Source: Flavipsychrobacter sp. (GTDB lineage Bacteria > Bacteroidota > Bacteroidia > Chitinophagales > Chitinophagaceae). From it: a DNA stretch of 64,000 bases. Positions 26,554-36,900 of the stretch are shown here, piece by piece (position 1 is the first letter of the stretch; every line of letters begins with the position of its first letter). The stretch covers positions 62,001 through 126,000 of the forward strand of contig JAEUVF010000003.1 of NCBI GenBank assembly GCA_016787265.1, given 5' to 3'. The notes beneath the pieces are model-generated. The model saw only the letters and a list, made by a program, of their open reading frames with translations. It was not told the DNA's origin and did no database searches. The position numbers were made by a program, and so were the translations under genes.

Positions 26554-27720
26554 CTATTTGCGGGGAAGATGTTTTTTCCGGTATTCACTTGGAGAGCAAC
26601 CATGTATCTGTTTAAACTGGCGGGCGACATTGTTGGTCAGGTTCAATCCTGATTCGTGTGCAATCTCTGAAATACGCTTGTCTGTTTCCAGCAACCGCTC
26701 TGAAAATTTCTGCATTCGAACCTTACTGATGTATTTGTAAACGCTGGTACCGGTTACCTCCTGAAATTTCTTTTCCAATGAACGCCTGGAAATGGTTAAT
26801 TGTCCCAGCACATCCGATACATTAATATCCTGATCAAGGTGTTTGTGAATAAACTTTAATGCTTTTGCAATATAGGCATCATCAACGGCCGCAATATCGG
26901 TAGACTGTCTTGTTACGATATAGGTGGGCATCACCATCACATTACGAGGCTTTTTCACTTTTCCCTGGATCATCAGATCCATCAGTCTTCCTGCTTCATA
27001 CCCTCCCCTTTCTGTATCAAGGTTTATGCTGGACAAAGGAGGGTCAGATAAATTGCAGGTCAGTTCATCATTGTCCACCCCCAGTACAATAACATCTTCG
27101 GGTATACGGATATTTGCATGTTTGCAGGCCTCAGCAATATGCTGTCCTCTAGCATCATCACAAGCCATTATGGCAATGGGCTTGGGCAATTGCTGCAACC
27201 ATTCACTGAGGTCGGAAGGTTTGTAATACCACAGTTCGGAGTTACCGGTATCTTCTTTCTGATTAAAATAATACACGTCATATCCCCGCTCATTCAGATA
27301 ATCTTCATATCCCATAGAGCGTTCACGTGACCATACTATATTTTTAAATCCATAGAAGGCAAAGTTTTTAAACCCCTTTTTGACAAAATACTCCGCCCCC
27401 ATCTGGCCGGTTTCATAATACCCGCCTGTAATGTTGGGAAATTCTTCAAATCGTTCCTTGTAATCCTCCACGATGAGATGTATACCGGAATCTGCAATCT
27501 TTCGCACATCTCTGGTATTATTCAATTGCGCAATAATGCCCTGGGCGCCCCATTCCTTTGCAAACTTTATAATCCCACGTATACCCAATGTTTCCCTGTA
27601 ATATATTGGCATATTACAAAACAGGGCATTGCTGTTCTCCTTAAAATAGCGCACAATACCCATCATCAGACTTTGCCCGTATTTTTCAGAAATATCAAAT
27701 AGTAGGATGATCTTATTCAT
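26554..27720 (-). CDS. XylR-type transcriptional regulator (PBP sensor plus AraC HTH)
   Basis: 388 aa. Residues 1-270 form a periplasmic-binding-protein-like sugar sensor (LacI/XylR type, with GYYETGQMGAEYFV and VLGVDNDELTCNLSDPPLSSI). Residues 285-388 are an AraC-family double helix-turn-helix (INVSDVLGQLTISRRSLEKKFQEVTG ... ISEIAHESGLNL). This domain order is that of E. coli XylR. It lies 52 bases after the ROK kinase gene and should be cotranscribed with it. It is the best candidate to bind the four 29-bp elements in this locus. The ligand is unknown; xylose is not implied. Confidence 0.9.
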   Translation of the reverse strand: MNKIILLFDISEKYGQSLMMGIVRYFKENSNALFCNMPIYYRETLGIRGIIKFAKEWGAQGIIAQLNNTRDVRKIADSGIHLIVEDYKERFEEFPNITGGYYETGQMGAEYFVKKGFKNFAFYGFKNIVWSRERSMGYEDYLNERGYDVYYFNQKEDTGNSELWYYKPSDLSEWLQQLPKPIAIMACDDARGQHIAEACKHANIRIPEDVIVLGVDNDELTCNLSDPPLSSINLDTERGGYEAGRLMDLMIQGKVKKPRNVMVMPTYIVTRQSTDIAAVDDAYIAKALKFIHKHLDQDINVSDVLGQLTISRRSLEKKFQEVTGTSVYKYISKVRMQKFSERLLETDKRISEIAHESGLNLTNNVARQFKQIHGCSPSEYRKKHLPRK

Positions 27721-27735
27721 TCAGAAAAGAATTGC

Positions 27736-27756
27736 AACTGGTAAATTAAACCAGTT
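27736..27756. promoter_or_regulatory. Palindrome between ROK kinase and regulator genes
   Basis: AACTGGT (27736-27742) and ACCAGTT (27750-27756) form a 7-bp inverted repeat with a 7-base AT-rich spacer, 15 bases before the regulator ATG. It could be an mRNA hairpin or an operator; it differs from the 29-bp element of this locus. Confidence 0.4.
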
Positions 27757-27772
27757 TGTAGATTTTACAAAA

Positions 27773-28612
27773 TCATACCAGTGCTTTGGCAGGAATCAAT
27801 GCCGCTGCACCCAGCAATGCAATATTCTCCGTTTTGGAATGAATTACTTTTACCTGTTTAAGCAACGATGGATACATAAAATCATCCATACTCAGATACA
27901 TACTTTCCTCAAAGTACTTATAAGCATTTGATATCGACCCTCCTAATAATACAGCCTGGGGGGCATACGCGTATAAAACAACCTTTAAAACGTTACCAAG
28001 GTGATGGCCGTATTCCTGCCAAACCTGTAATGCTTTCGGATTAGCTTCCTGCGCATCATAAAACAGCTTTTCTGCAGTGGTATCGTGAATGTCAAAAAAA
28101 CTGCTGCTGGAATAGTATTCAAGATTTTTATCAAGATAGGGGAAATAACCAATTTCCCCAGCCCCGCAATTCACACCGAGGTACAATTCCCTGTTAATTA
28201 CGATTGCTGTTCCCAATCCCGTTCCCACGGATATTGCCACAAAGGAATCAAAGGGTTGTGCAGCACCAAACTGGTGCTCCCCCAATGCAAAACAGTTCAC
28301 ATCGTTATTTACGAAGACAGGTTTTTGAAATCTTTTTTCAAGTATTTTTTTAAGCTCTACTTTTTTCCAGGAAGGAATATTGACAACATCAAACACAACC
28401 CCATTTTCTACATCCACAATTGAAGGCACTCCAATTCCGATACCCTCCACCTCTTCACTTATCAATGGTTCTATAACAGCCATTAACTGTTCAAGCGTTG
28501 CATCCAATGAATGTTTATTGGTTAGCTTATGACTGATCGATTGTAACACTTCACCTCCCTGGATTAATCCGGCTCTAACATTCGTCCCGCCCAAATCAAC
28601 GCCTATGATCAT
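27773..28612 (-). CDS. ROK-family sugar kinase
   Basis: 279 aa. N-terminal phosphate loop MIIGVDLGGTNVRAG, then NDVNCFALGEHQFG and the SVGTGLGTAIVINRELYLGVNCGAGEIGY signature, the region that usually carries the catalytic Asp and the zinc site. The typical zinc Cys cluster (CGCGxxGC) is absent, so this may be a zinc-free ROK. ROK kinases phosphorylate glucose, mannose, N-acylhexosamines or fructose. It is divergent from susC1 and has its own copy of the 29-bp operator. Confidence 0.9.
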   Translation of the reverse strand: MIIGVDLGGTNVRAGLIQGGEVLQSISHKLTNKHSLDATLEQLMAVIEPLISEEVEGIGIGVPSIVDVENGVVFDVVNIPSWKKVELKKILEKRFQKPVFVNNDVNCFALGEHQFGAAQPFDSFVAISVGTGLGTAIVINRELYLGVNCGAGEIGYFPYLDKNLEYYSSSSFFDIHDTTAEKLFYDAQEANPKALQVWQEYGHHLGNVLKVVLYAYAPQAVLLGGSISNAYKYFEESMYLSMDDFMYPSLLKQVKVIHSKTENIALLGAAALIPAKALV

Positions 28613-28664
28613 AAATAATTAATTAAATGATAATACAGAAGTAATATCTGCCAAACGACGGAAA

Positions 28665-28729
28665 CAAAACTAGCCGCTGCTTATCATAATTGAGCCTTAA
28701 TATGCGTATCAATCACATCAAATTGCGTA
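28665..28729 (-). promoter_or_regulatory. Operator D and -7 box of the ROK-regulator operon
   Basis: On the minus strand a 29-bp element (28729-28701) begins TACGCAATTTGATG and ends ATACGCATA. Its last base is exactly 29 positions before the first base of TAGTTTTG (28672-28665), a perfect TAnnTTTG. The geometry matches operators A, B and C. Confidence 0.75.
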
Positions 28730-28751
28730 GCGTGGATTACACTTAAAGGAA

Positions 28752-28816
28752 TACGCATTTTGATGATTAATATTCGCTTACTGTTCCGCTATAAGTCTAC
28801 AGCTAATCTAATTTTA
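28752..28816 (+). promoter_or_regulatory. Operator A and -7 box of susC1-susD1
   Basis: 29-bp element at 28752-28780 (TACGCATTTTGATG ... ATTCGCTTA). TAATTTTA lies at 28809-28816, 29 bases from the element's last base. No TTG is seen at -33, which fits an activator-dependent promoter. It faces operator D with 22 bases between them. Confidence 0.75.
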
Positions 28817-28854
28817 TGAGGCTTTTGCATTTTAACTGTATAACCAACTAGATT

Positions 28855-31800
28855 ATGAAACTAAACTTACTGCTAAAGAGGCTCTTTGCTTTTATGGCAG
28901 CGATTGCACTCCATCAACTTGCTTTCGCCCAATCTTCGGTTACCGGAAAGGTAACGGATCAAAGCACAGGCGCACCTCTCTCCAATGTGAATGTGACTAT
29001 TAAGGGAACCACAAGGGGCACAACTACCAACGACAATGGTGAATTTTCCATCAGCCTGCAACAGGGTGATGCAATTCTTGTTTTTTCCAGTACCGGTTTC
29101 GCTGAAACCGAAATCCAAATCAATGGCCGGAGCTCCATTGATGTTGCGCTCTCCACTTCCAGCACCAAACTTTCCGAAGTGGTAGTGGTGGGTTATGGTA
29201 CCCAATCGCGTCGAGACCTTACAGGCGCTGTTGCCTCTGTAAAAGGTGACGCCATTCAAAACCTTCCGGTTTCCAGTGCATCCCAGGCACTCCAGGGACG
29301 CGCAGCCGGTGTAAATGTGGTTCGGAATGGTGGTAGCCCCGGGAATGCAGGAAACATCCGCATCCGTGGTACAGGTACCATCAACAATGCAGACCCTCTG
29401 ATTATCATAGATGGAATTCCTGCGGGAGATCTCAATGCCGTTAACCCCAACGACATTGCGTCCATCGAAGTTTTGAAAGACGCTTCTGCCTCCGCTATAT
29501 ACGGTACCCGCGCTGCCAATGGTGTTGTAATTGTTACCACCAAACGCGGTGGCTTCGAACAACCAATGAAGCTGAATGTAAATGCCTATACCGGTATGTC
29601 CAAAGCTATCAAAACACTGGATATGCTGGATGCTCCTACTCTTGCAGAATTAAAAAGAGAGCGTTTTACCAATGACGGCCTTACCATCAATCCTGTTTGG
29701 AACGATCCCAACAATGCCATCCAAAGAACCAATTGGCAGGAGGAATTATTCAAAACAGGAACGGTTAATAACATAGACGTGGCTTTAAGCGGCGGATCAG
29801 CCAAATCATCCTACATGTTATCTGCAGGTATGTACGATGAAAAAGGGATCATAACCAACTCCTTTTTCAAACGTTACAGCTTAAGACTGAACTCTGATCA
29901 TCGCATCGGAAAAAGGTTAAAAATTGGCCAGAGCATTCAGCTCACCCGCTCTAATGATAACGCGTTGAACACACTGTCTGCTCAGGATGGTCTGATCTGG
30001 AGTGCCATACGATTTATGCCTTTCATCCCCGTAAAAAATGCGGATGGCTCATGGGGCAGTTCCAAAGCATCCAATGAGTTCGGCGATATCAACAACCCTG
30101 TATTCACTGCCAATACCATTGACAACGACAATGTTAATACAAGATTGCTTGCAAATATTAACGCTGAATATGAATTGCTGAAGGGATTGAAATTCAAAGT
30201 AAACCTGGGTGTTGATGGCAATCATTATACTGGCCGCAATTTCAACATCATTATTAGTGATCAGACCCGTACAAGAAATAACAACTCACTCGGACGAAGC
30301 TTCAGTGAATCTTATTCGCTGCTAGGTGAATACTTCCTGTCCTACAGCAATCTGTTTGCAGGCAAACACAAACTGGACGCCGTGGCAGGTTATACTTCGC
30401 AAACTTTCGATGGAGATGTTTTTTCCGCATCCAAACGTGACTTCCTGAATGAAAGTCCAAACCAGCGGTTCCTGGATGTAGGTCAGGCGCTTGGTGGCAT
30501 CAACGGTAACCGGTATTACGATGCACTTCAATCTGTTTTCGGAAGGATCAATTACGATTACGATCAGCGCTATCTCTTCACCGCTACGTTCCGCGCAGAC
30601 GGATCTTCGAAATTTGCAGATGGTAATAAATGGGGATACTTCCCTGCCTTCTCTGCAGGCTGGAGAATCTCTAATGAAAAATTCTTCAATGTTTCTTTCA
30701 TTGATGATTTGAAACTTACCGCAGGATGGGGACAGCTGGGCAACCAGAATGTTAACAGACTTCAATACCTGGCACTTATCGGATATGGTGGACGGTATTC
30801 ATTCAACGACAATACCGTTGTCGGTAACACACAAACCAGATTACCCAATGCGAATATTTCCTGGGAAACCGCAGAGATGTCGAATGTTGGTTTAAGTGCT
30901 GAACTGTTCAACCGCAAACTTTCCGTTAACCTGAATTATTTCGATAAGAAAACACGGGATATGCTGCTCTCTCCTCCCACTATCGGAACTGTAGGAACCT
31001 TAACCATTCCTGACCAGAACGTGGGAGTATTGAAAAACACTGGTTTTGAAATCGACCTTGCCTATTCCAATAAAGCCGGAGAACTCTCTTACAGATTCGG
31101 TGCCAACGCTGCCTTTATCAAAAACAAAGTGCTTACGCTGTATGATGGCAACTTTATCGGATCAGCTCTTTACGGTCGTCCATTGGAAGAAATTTCACGC
31201 ACCTACGAAGGACTGCCTCTTGGTATATTTTATGGCTGGAAAACAGATGGACTTTATCAGACAGCAGAAGATATCAGCAAAGACCCCAATATCGCCAATG
31301 ACCCACGCAGAACCGGCGGCCTGATTGAACCCGGAGATGTTCGTTTCATTGATATCAATGGCGATGGAAAGATTGATGATAACGACCGTACCAATATCGG
31401 AAGTCCGCACCCGAAAATGGTATATGGTTTTAATGCAGATTTTAACTACAAAGGCTTTGATCTCGGACTCTTTTTCCTTGGAAACGCCGGAGTGAGCATC
31501 TTTAATGCCGACCGTATGCAGGGGCTTGATCCAACCTATTCCTTCAATATGTATGAAGAAGTAAAAGATCGCTGGACTGGTCCCGGTACAAGCAATAGTA
31601 TTCCTCGTATGACTACCAGAAGGAACAACCGGAACTATCGCACATCCGACATGTTCATTGAAAAAGGAAATTTCCTGCGACTCAAAAACATCAGTCTTGG
31701 ATATACACTGAAAGAAAGCCTGACGAACCGTTTGGGTATTGGAAAAACAAGGTTCTATGTTACCGGCCAGAACGTATTTACCATTACCAGCTATTCAGGA

Positions 31801-31908
31801 TTAGACCCTGAACTTGGTTACACCGATGGTAATAAACAGCTCAATGTGGATTATGCACAGTATCCTCAGGCGCGTACCTGGACTTTCGGACTAAATGTTA
31901 CCTTTTAA
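28855..31908 (+). CDS. SusC-like TonB-dependent outer-membrane transporter 1
   Basis: 1017 aa. Signal peptide, then a carboxypeptidase-D-like regulatory domain (SSVTGKVTDQSTGAPLSNVNVTIKG), the TonB-box region (SEVVVVGYGTQSRRDLTGAV), a plug (ALQGRAAGVNVVRNGG ... IRIRGTGTINNADPLIIIDGIP) and a 22-strand-type barrel ending in the aromatic WTFGLNVTF. Imports oligosaccharides with its SusD partner, which starts 13 bases downstream. Substrate not predictable from sequence alone. Expression is probably controlled from operator A. Confidence 0.96.
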   Translation: MKLNLLLKRLFAFMAAIALHQLAFAQSSVTGKVTDQSTGAPLSNVNVTIKGTTRGTTTNDNGEFSISLQQGDAILVFSSTGFAETEIQINGRSSIDVALSTSSTKLSEVVVVGYGTQSRRDLTGAVASVKGDAIQNLPVSSASQALQGRAAGVNVVRNGGSPGNAGNIRIRGTGTINNADPLIIIDGIPAGDLNAVNPNDIASIEVLKDASASAIYGTRAANGVVIVTTKRGGFEQPMKLNVNAYTGMSKAIKTLDMLDAPTLAELKRERFTNDGLTINPVWNDPNNAIQRTNWQEELFKTGTVNNIDVALSGGSAKSSYMLSAGMYDEKGIITNSFFKRYSLRLNSDHRIGKRLKIGQSIQLTRSNDNALNTLSAQDGLIWSAIRFMPFIPVKNADGSWGSSKASNEFGDINNPVFTANTIDNDNVNTRLLANINAEYELLKGLKFKVNLGVDGNHYTGRNFNIIISDQTRTRNNNSLGRSFSESYSLLGEYFLSYSNLFAGKHKLDAVAGYTSQTFDGDVFSASKRDFLNESPNQRFLDVGQALGGINGNRYYDALQSVFGRINYDYDQRYLFTATFRADGSSKFADGNKWGYFPAFSAGWRISNEKFFNVSFIDDLKLTAGWGQLGNQNVNRLQYLALIGYGGRYSFNDNTVVGNTQTRLPNANISWETAEMSNVGLSAELFNRKLSVNLNYFDKKTRDMLLSPPTIGTVGTLTIPDQNVGVLKNTGFEIDLAYSNKAGELSYRFGANAAFIKNKVLTLYDGNFIGSALYGRPLEEISRTYEGLPLGIFYGWKTDGLYQTAEDISKDPNIANDPRRTGGLIEPGDVRFIDINGDGKIDDNDRTNIGSPHPKMVYGFNADFNYKGFDLGLFFLGNAGVSIFNADRMQGLDPTYSFNMYEEVKDRWTGPGTSNSIPRMTTRRNNRNYRTSDMFIEKGNFLRLKNISLGYTLKESLTNRLGIGKTRFYVTGQNVFTITSYSGLDPELGYTDGNKQLNVDYAQYPQARTWTFGLNVTF

Positions 31909-31921
31909 CTGATTAAAGAAA

Positions 31922-33376
31922 ATGACAATGAAACGTAAAATTGTATATAAAGGATTTTTACTGCTGCTGGCCGTTGGCGCAGTGAGCTGCAATAAAGACC
32001 TGCTGGATTCGCCGCCCTATGGACAATCCACCTCCGCGGATTTCTGGAGAAATGCCGATGACGCAGTTGTTGCATCCAATGCACTTTATTCCTTCCTCGG
32101 CGATGAATATGTATTTGCGCATACAGAACAAACCTGGGATATCTGCTCAGATGACCAGTGGAGAGCCGGCGACCATCCGGAAGATCAGGCCATTGAAGAT
32201 TTCAGCTACGACCCCTCCAACATTCAGTTAAATGACAGCTGGGCACGTAAGTACGAAATTGTATCCCGTGCCAATGCTGTGCTGATCAATGTGCCGGGTA
32301 TTAATATGGATAATGCCTTAAAGAATCGAATTCTGGGTGAAGCGCATTTTATTCGCGGACTCATCTACTGGCAGTTTTATAAAATTTATGGTGAAGTGCC
32401 ATTGATACTGGAAACCAATGTGCGGGAGAACAATTACAATGTTCCAAAAGCAACCATGGCTGAAATGGAAGCACAGATCGAAGCGGATTTCCTGGCAGCA
32501 TCGGAACTTTTACTGCTGACCAATGATAACGCCAATATCGGTAGGGCTACCAAAGGATCTGCCTGGGGATATCTTACCAAGTTTTATATGCATAAAGAGA
32601 ACTTCCCCAAAGTGATTGAATTCGGAAACAAAGTGATCACCGGCCCTTATGCACTTGCGGCAAGCTTTGGTGATAATTTCAGACCCGCTACCAAAAACAA
32701 TCCGGAAGTTTTATTTTCCATCCAGTCCACTGATGGATGGACCGAGAATGTGGCCTCCATTTATTATGGTCCACGCCCCTGGGGTGGATGGGGATTCCAG
32801 GAACCAATCAAAGACCTGGCCGATGAATTTGAACCAGGCGATGAACGCATGGGCTACACCATGGCAAAAGTGGGTGACATGATTGATGCAGGTGCTTCCA
32901 ATGGCGGATTACAACCTGTTCCGGCCGGACTCACCAATACCGGTTATTTCTTCCGCAAGTATGTAAGCTGGAGACCAGATGGCGGCCTCGATTACAACAT
33001 GAACATTGTAATGTTAAGAGCTGCTGATATTTACCTGCTGGTTGCAGAAGCAAAAATCCGCTCCGGCCAAAATGGAGATAATGAAATCAATGCGGTGCGC
33101 AGCCGTAATGATCTGGATGATGTTGAAAATGCAACCATGACAGACCTTATTCATGAAAGAAGAGTGGAACTGGCTGGAGAAAATGAACGTCATTATGACC
33201 TGATGCGTTGGGATCGTGCCAATATCATTGATATCCGCGCGCATTATGCAATTGATCGCGGTCAGTGGAAACCCGGACGCACATTCACTCGTCCCAAAAA
33301 TTACAAGTTCCCAATTCCCCAGCGCCAGATCGATCTGAGCAATGGAGTACTGATACAAAATCCGGACTTCCAATAA
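31922..33376 (+). CDS. SusD/RagB-like surface glycan-binding lipoprotein 1
   Basis: 484 aa. Lipoprotein signal MTMKRKIVYKGFLLLLAVGAVSC (a second ATG at 31928 is possible). TPR-type SusD fold with LGEAHFIRGLIYWQFYKIYGEVPLI and the C-terminal RagB segment (IHERRVELAGENERHYDLMRWDRA). Caps the SusC1 barrel and holds the glycan. Followed by a strong terminator at 33405-33450. Confidence 0.95.
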   Translation: MTMKRKIVYKGFLLLLAVGAVSCNKDLLDSPPYGQSTSADFWRNADDAVVASNALYSFLGDEYVFAHTEQTWDICSDDQWRAGDHPEDQAIEDFSYDPSNIQLNDSWARKYEIVSRANAVLINVPGINMDNALKNRILGEAHFIRGLIYWQFYKIYGEVPLILETNVRENNYNVPKATMAEMEAQIEADFLAASELLLLTNDNANIGRATKGSAWGYLTKFYMHKENFPKVIEFGNKVITGPYALAASFGDNFRPATKNNPEVLFSIQSTDGWTENVASIYYGPRPWGGWGFQEPIKDLADEFEPGDERMGYTMAKVGDMIDAGASNGGLQPVPAGLTNTGYFFRKYVSWRPDGGLDYNMNIVMLRAADIYLLVAEAKIRSGQNGDNEINAVRSRNDLDDVENATMTDLIHERRVELAGENERHYDLMRWDRANIIDIRAHYAIDRGQWKPGRTFTRPKNYKFPIPQRQIDLSNGVLIQNPDFQ

Positions 33377-33404
33377 TCGGTTAAGGCTTTTTTGAGCAAT
33401 CCCG

Positions 33405-33450
33405 AACCGGCTCCTATACTTTAGCAGTTTTGTATAGGGCCGGTTTTTTT
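33405..33450 (+). terminator. Terminator of susC1-susD1
   Basis: AACCGGCTCCTATAC (33405-33419) pairs with GTATAGGGCCGGTT (33432-33445) apart from one bulged base, and a T-run follows. The T-run runs directly into the -7 box of the next gene. Confidence 0.85.
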
Positions 33451-33457
33451 ATTTTTG
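33430..33457 (+). promoter_or_regulatory. Promoter embedded in the preceding terminator
   Basis: TTG at 33430-33432, 17-base spacer, TATTTTTG at 33450-33457 (perfect TAnnTTTG). The -33 box sits in the terminator's loop/right arm. The spacing is slightly short. Confidence 0.5.
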
Positions 33458-33479
33458 CACACCTGAAGTCTCCAATCAC

Positions 33480-33944
33480 ATGTATCTAAACGAATTCAAA
33501 ACTTTCCTAAAGGCTGATTCTACATCCAGCATTTTTCAGTTCTTTTCACGGATTCTGGTAGTTGTTTCAATTTCAGGTATACTGAATGCCTGTTCTACTG
33601 ATTATGCTCCGAAACTGGTTGGATCATGGATGATCGATTCAGTCTTTGATTACCATAGTGGATTTACGTTTACCAATACCAACCCTAATCCCAGGGAAGT
33701 ACATACCTATAGTCCCGATGGAACCATGCTGCGCGAAGGAATGGGAGAAAAAAAACTGTACTATTACGAATTAAACAATAATCTTCTTATCATTCGGGAT
33801 CTGCCAACTGCAAAAGTTGGAAATGAAATGGAAATTATTAAGCTGGACAATACCCAACTGGTACTGAAAAAAAATAAACGTCCTCTTTTCGAAAACAAAA
33901 ATGAAGTCCGCTACGAACTTCGGTATTTCAGGCGGAAGAAATAA
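33480..33944 (+). CDS. Small lipocalin-like lipoprotein
   Basis: 154 aa. An unusually long N-terminal region precedes the hydrophobic stretch ILVVVSISGILNAC, a lipobox. The mature part (LVGSWMIDSVFDYHSG ... GTMLREGMGEKKLYYYELNNNLLII) has the pattern of a small lipocalin-like beta barrel, as in many Bacteroidota lipoproteins of unknown function. No other in-frame Met lies before the lipobox. It follows susD1 but has its own promoter. Confidence 0.7.
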   Translation: MYLNEFKTFLKADSTSSIFQFFSRILVVVSISGILNACSTDYAPKLVGSWMIDSVFDYHSGFTFTNTNPNPREVHTYSPDGTMLREGMGEKKLYYYELNNNLLIIRDLPTAKVGNEMEIIKLDNTQLVLKKNKRPLFENKNEVRYELRYFRRKK

Positions 33945-33950
33945 TGCATT

Positions 33951-33978
33951 CTCACTTCTCACTTCTCACGTCTCACTT
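33951..33978. repeat. Heptameric tandem repeat at the 3' end of the FG-GAP gene
   Basis: Four units on the + strand: CTCACTT, CTCACTT, CTCACGT, CTCACTT. On the minus strand they encode the last residues (EVRREK) and TGA stop of the FG-GAP lipoprotein. Unit sequence closely matches the argG tract. Confidence 0.82.
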
Positions 33979-36900
33979 CAAACTTTCTAACCGCTCCGTT
34001 GCTTACACCAGCCAATATCAGGCTGGTCCTCGCCGGGCGAACTATTTTTATAAGCGACCTGCCTTCACCAGTAACCCTAAAACCATCCCGCTTTACGTTG
34101 AATCGTCCATCTCCTGTTCCATACAGAGAGAGTCCATTTAATGCATCAGCCGGACCATTGATCACTTCATAACCAAAGTCGTTCCCGGTAAGCAGAATAT
34201 CCTGTTTCCCGTCACTATCCCAGTCATCCACGAGCATGGCATTGACAGGGGCAAACTGCGCTTCCATTGGAAAGGGGAAAAATTGCCAGGCATTGTCTCC
34301 ACCATTTAACAACACACCGGAACGCCACTCATTCAATTGCCTGAATTCCGCAGCATTCAAATCAGCCTGGGGAAAAAGATCCTGCATCCTTGCTTTGGCA
34401 TAATCGGTATACAGTGGAAATTTCTTTCGTAAAAAAGGCAATTGCATCATCAGATCGTCTCTAGGATGAATAGGATAATCTTCACCGTTAGTAGAATAAC
34501 TTATCACCCCGTGTCGGGTACCTGTTTTGCTAAAATCATACCAGTAAACCCCCAGACTTTGATAATCAGACCTGGCATAGCGACTGTTCAACCCATGATT
34601 ACCCAATACCAGGTCTGGTTGCCCATCCTCGTTACAATCGGCCACTTGCACTGTGTTCCACCAACCAACGGTTTTAGCTAATCCCAATTTTTCCGTGCTG
34701 TTTTCGAAACGCCCCTGCCTGTTCATAAATACTGTCACCGGCATCCATTCACCTACTACTACCAGGTCTACCCAGCCATCTTGGTTCAGGTCAACCCAAA
34801 CAGCTCCGTTCACCATACCAATTGCATCCAATCCGGGTGCTTTTTCAGCAGCTACCTGAACAAAACGTCCATTCCTGTTTTCCAATAATTGAGAAGTTCC
34901 ACCTTCCGGATAATGCTGTGGCCGGATTCTACCGCCAACGAACAGATCCATATCTCCATCCCGATCAAAATCCGTTGCAACTGCAACAGATCCACTGGCT
35001 GGTATTGCAGGCAAAAGGTCCTTCGATAGCGTAAATCCACCCCTGCCATTGTTGAGATACAACCGATCCTGGTAATGCACCGAACCCTCCGGAAATTCAT
35101 TGCCCCCACTTACCACATAAAGATCGAGGTCTCCATCTCCATCAGCATCCAAAAAAACGGCACCCATGTCCTCCGGAAGTTTTTTTCCTTCATCCAACGG
35201 TTTACTTTGAAAATGCCCATCCTGCTGCTGCAGATAAATCAAACCCGACTGATTATAAGCCCCACCCACAAAAAAATCATCCCGCCGGTCTCCATTAAGA
35301 TCCCCTACGGCCATTGGTGGGCCACCGATAGAAAATTTGTGTGGCAGCAATGGCTGGATATTAAAATCGGTGTAAGGCGTTTCATGGTGCATGAAAGTGA
35401 TTCCCAATGGTTCTTTCTCTGAAGCAATGAAACGATTCGGTTCATTCATAGTTGGAAGCTGAAAAGGACTCCTGCTTTCCTTGTAAGAAATATGCAATTC
35501 ACTGTTTACAGCTGGAGAAGTGATCGTTTGTTGCCGGCCATCGGGCCAGGTGATAACAATTGAATCTAGCCCCGTAACGGACCCCAATCCTATTAGGATT
35601 CGATTATCAACAGAAGACTGATACCCCCTGATCACCTGTTGTTCTGCATACCATACCTGATCACCTGCATATAACTGGCAACGGGCTCCTATTCCATCAA
35701 GGTTTCCGGGTTTTCCCTGCAGTCTTAATCGTATGAAGTTATTTTTCGTTTGACCTGCAGCGTTATTTCTGTACAGGGATGCCGGCTTCCCTGTATTCAC
35801 GACCACCAGGTCCAGGTCACCATCATTATCAAAATCCGCATAGGCGGCACCGGTAGAATAGGCATCGGCGCTGAAACCCCAAGGCCCCGACTGATCCGAA
35901 AAACGAAAATCACCCTCATTGCGAAATATGAAATTATTCAGATATGCGCCCTCCAGTTTCTGTAAAACTGAAAACTGTTCCTTTGTTAGTGGTGCTTTCG
36001 GATCTGTACGTGACAAGCCCTGGGCCTGGTAGGTTATAAAATCCCGGTTCGTAATATCCCGGGGGTACCCATTAGTGATAAAAAGATCGCGTCGCCCATC
36101 CAGGTCATAATCCGCCAGTAACGGACTCCAGCTCCAATCGGTAGCTGCTATGCCTGCCAACTGACCAATTTCACTGAATGAAGGTTCATCACCTGCTAAA
36201 CGACCCTGGTTTAAATGCAGTGAATTCCGCATGAATTGCGGATCATATCCTACCTGCAATTCTGAACGATACCGATCGTGATTGGTAAAACCCAGCATCA
36301 GTTTTTGCCGGTAATTATCCGGAGGCAACATATCCACTTCTACCAGGTCAGGCCATCCGTCGTTGTTGATGTCTCCCACATCATTCCCCATTGCTGAATA
36401 ACTGGTATGCTTAAACGCAGTAGATGCCTTGTCGGAAAAAGTACCATCGTGGTTATTGATATATAACAAATCATTGGAGAGATAATCATTCGAAACAAAA
36501 ATGTCCGGCCATCCATCCCGGTTAACATCCGCAACTGCCACACCAAGGCCGTATCCTTCCTTCAAAATACCAGCTTCCCTGGATACATTTCTGAATGTTC
36601 CGTTTCCTTCGTTTCGGTATAATCTGTCAGTATTTTCCATTTCACCATTCACCCGTTTGGGACGAATGATATTAGGTCCCATTTCATCCGTACTGTTTGT
36701 AAGCAGGTAACAGTCCAGGTCATCATCCCTGTCATAGTCAAAAAAAACTGCCTGTACGGTATGACCGGTATCTGCTAATCCATACGTTGCTGCCTGATCA
36801 GTAAACCGTCCCTTTCCATCATTTACATAAAGTGCATTGGCACGCAATGCTCCACCATGCGGCCCCGCAAAACAGAGATAAATATCCGGATATCCATCCT

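Noticed and set aside
28873..29562. 229-codon minus-strand ORF opposite susC1
   Set aside because: Antisense frame in the conserved SusC plug; no promoter or family features.
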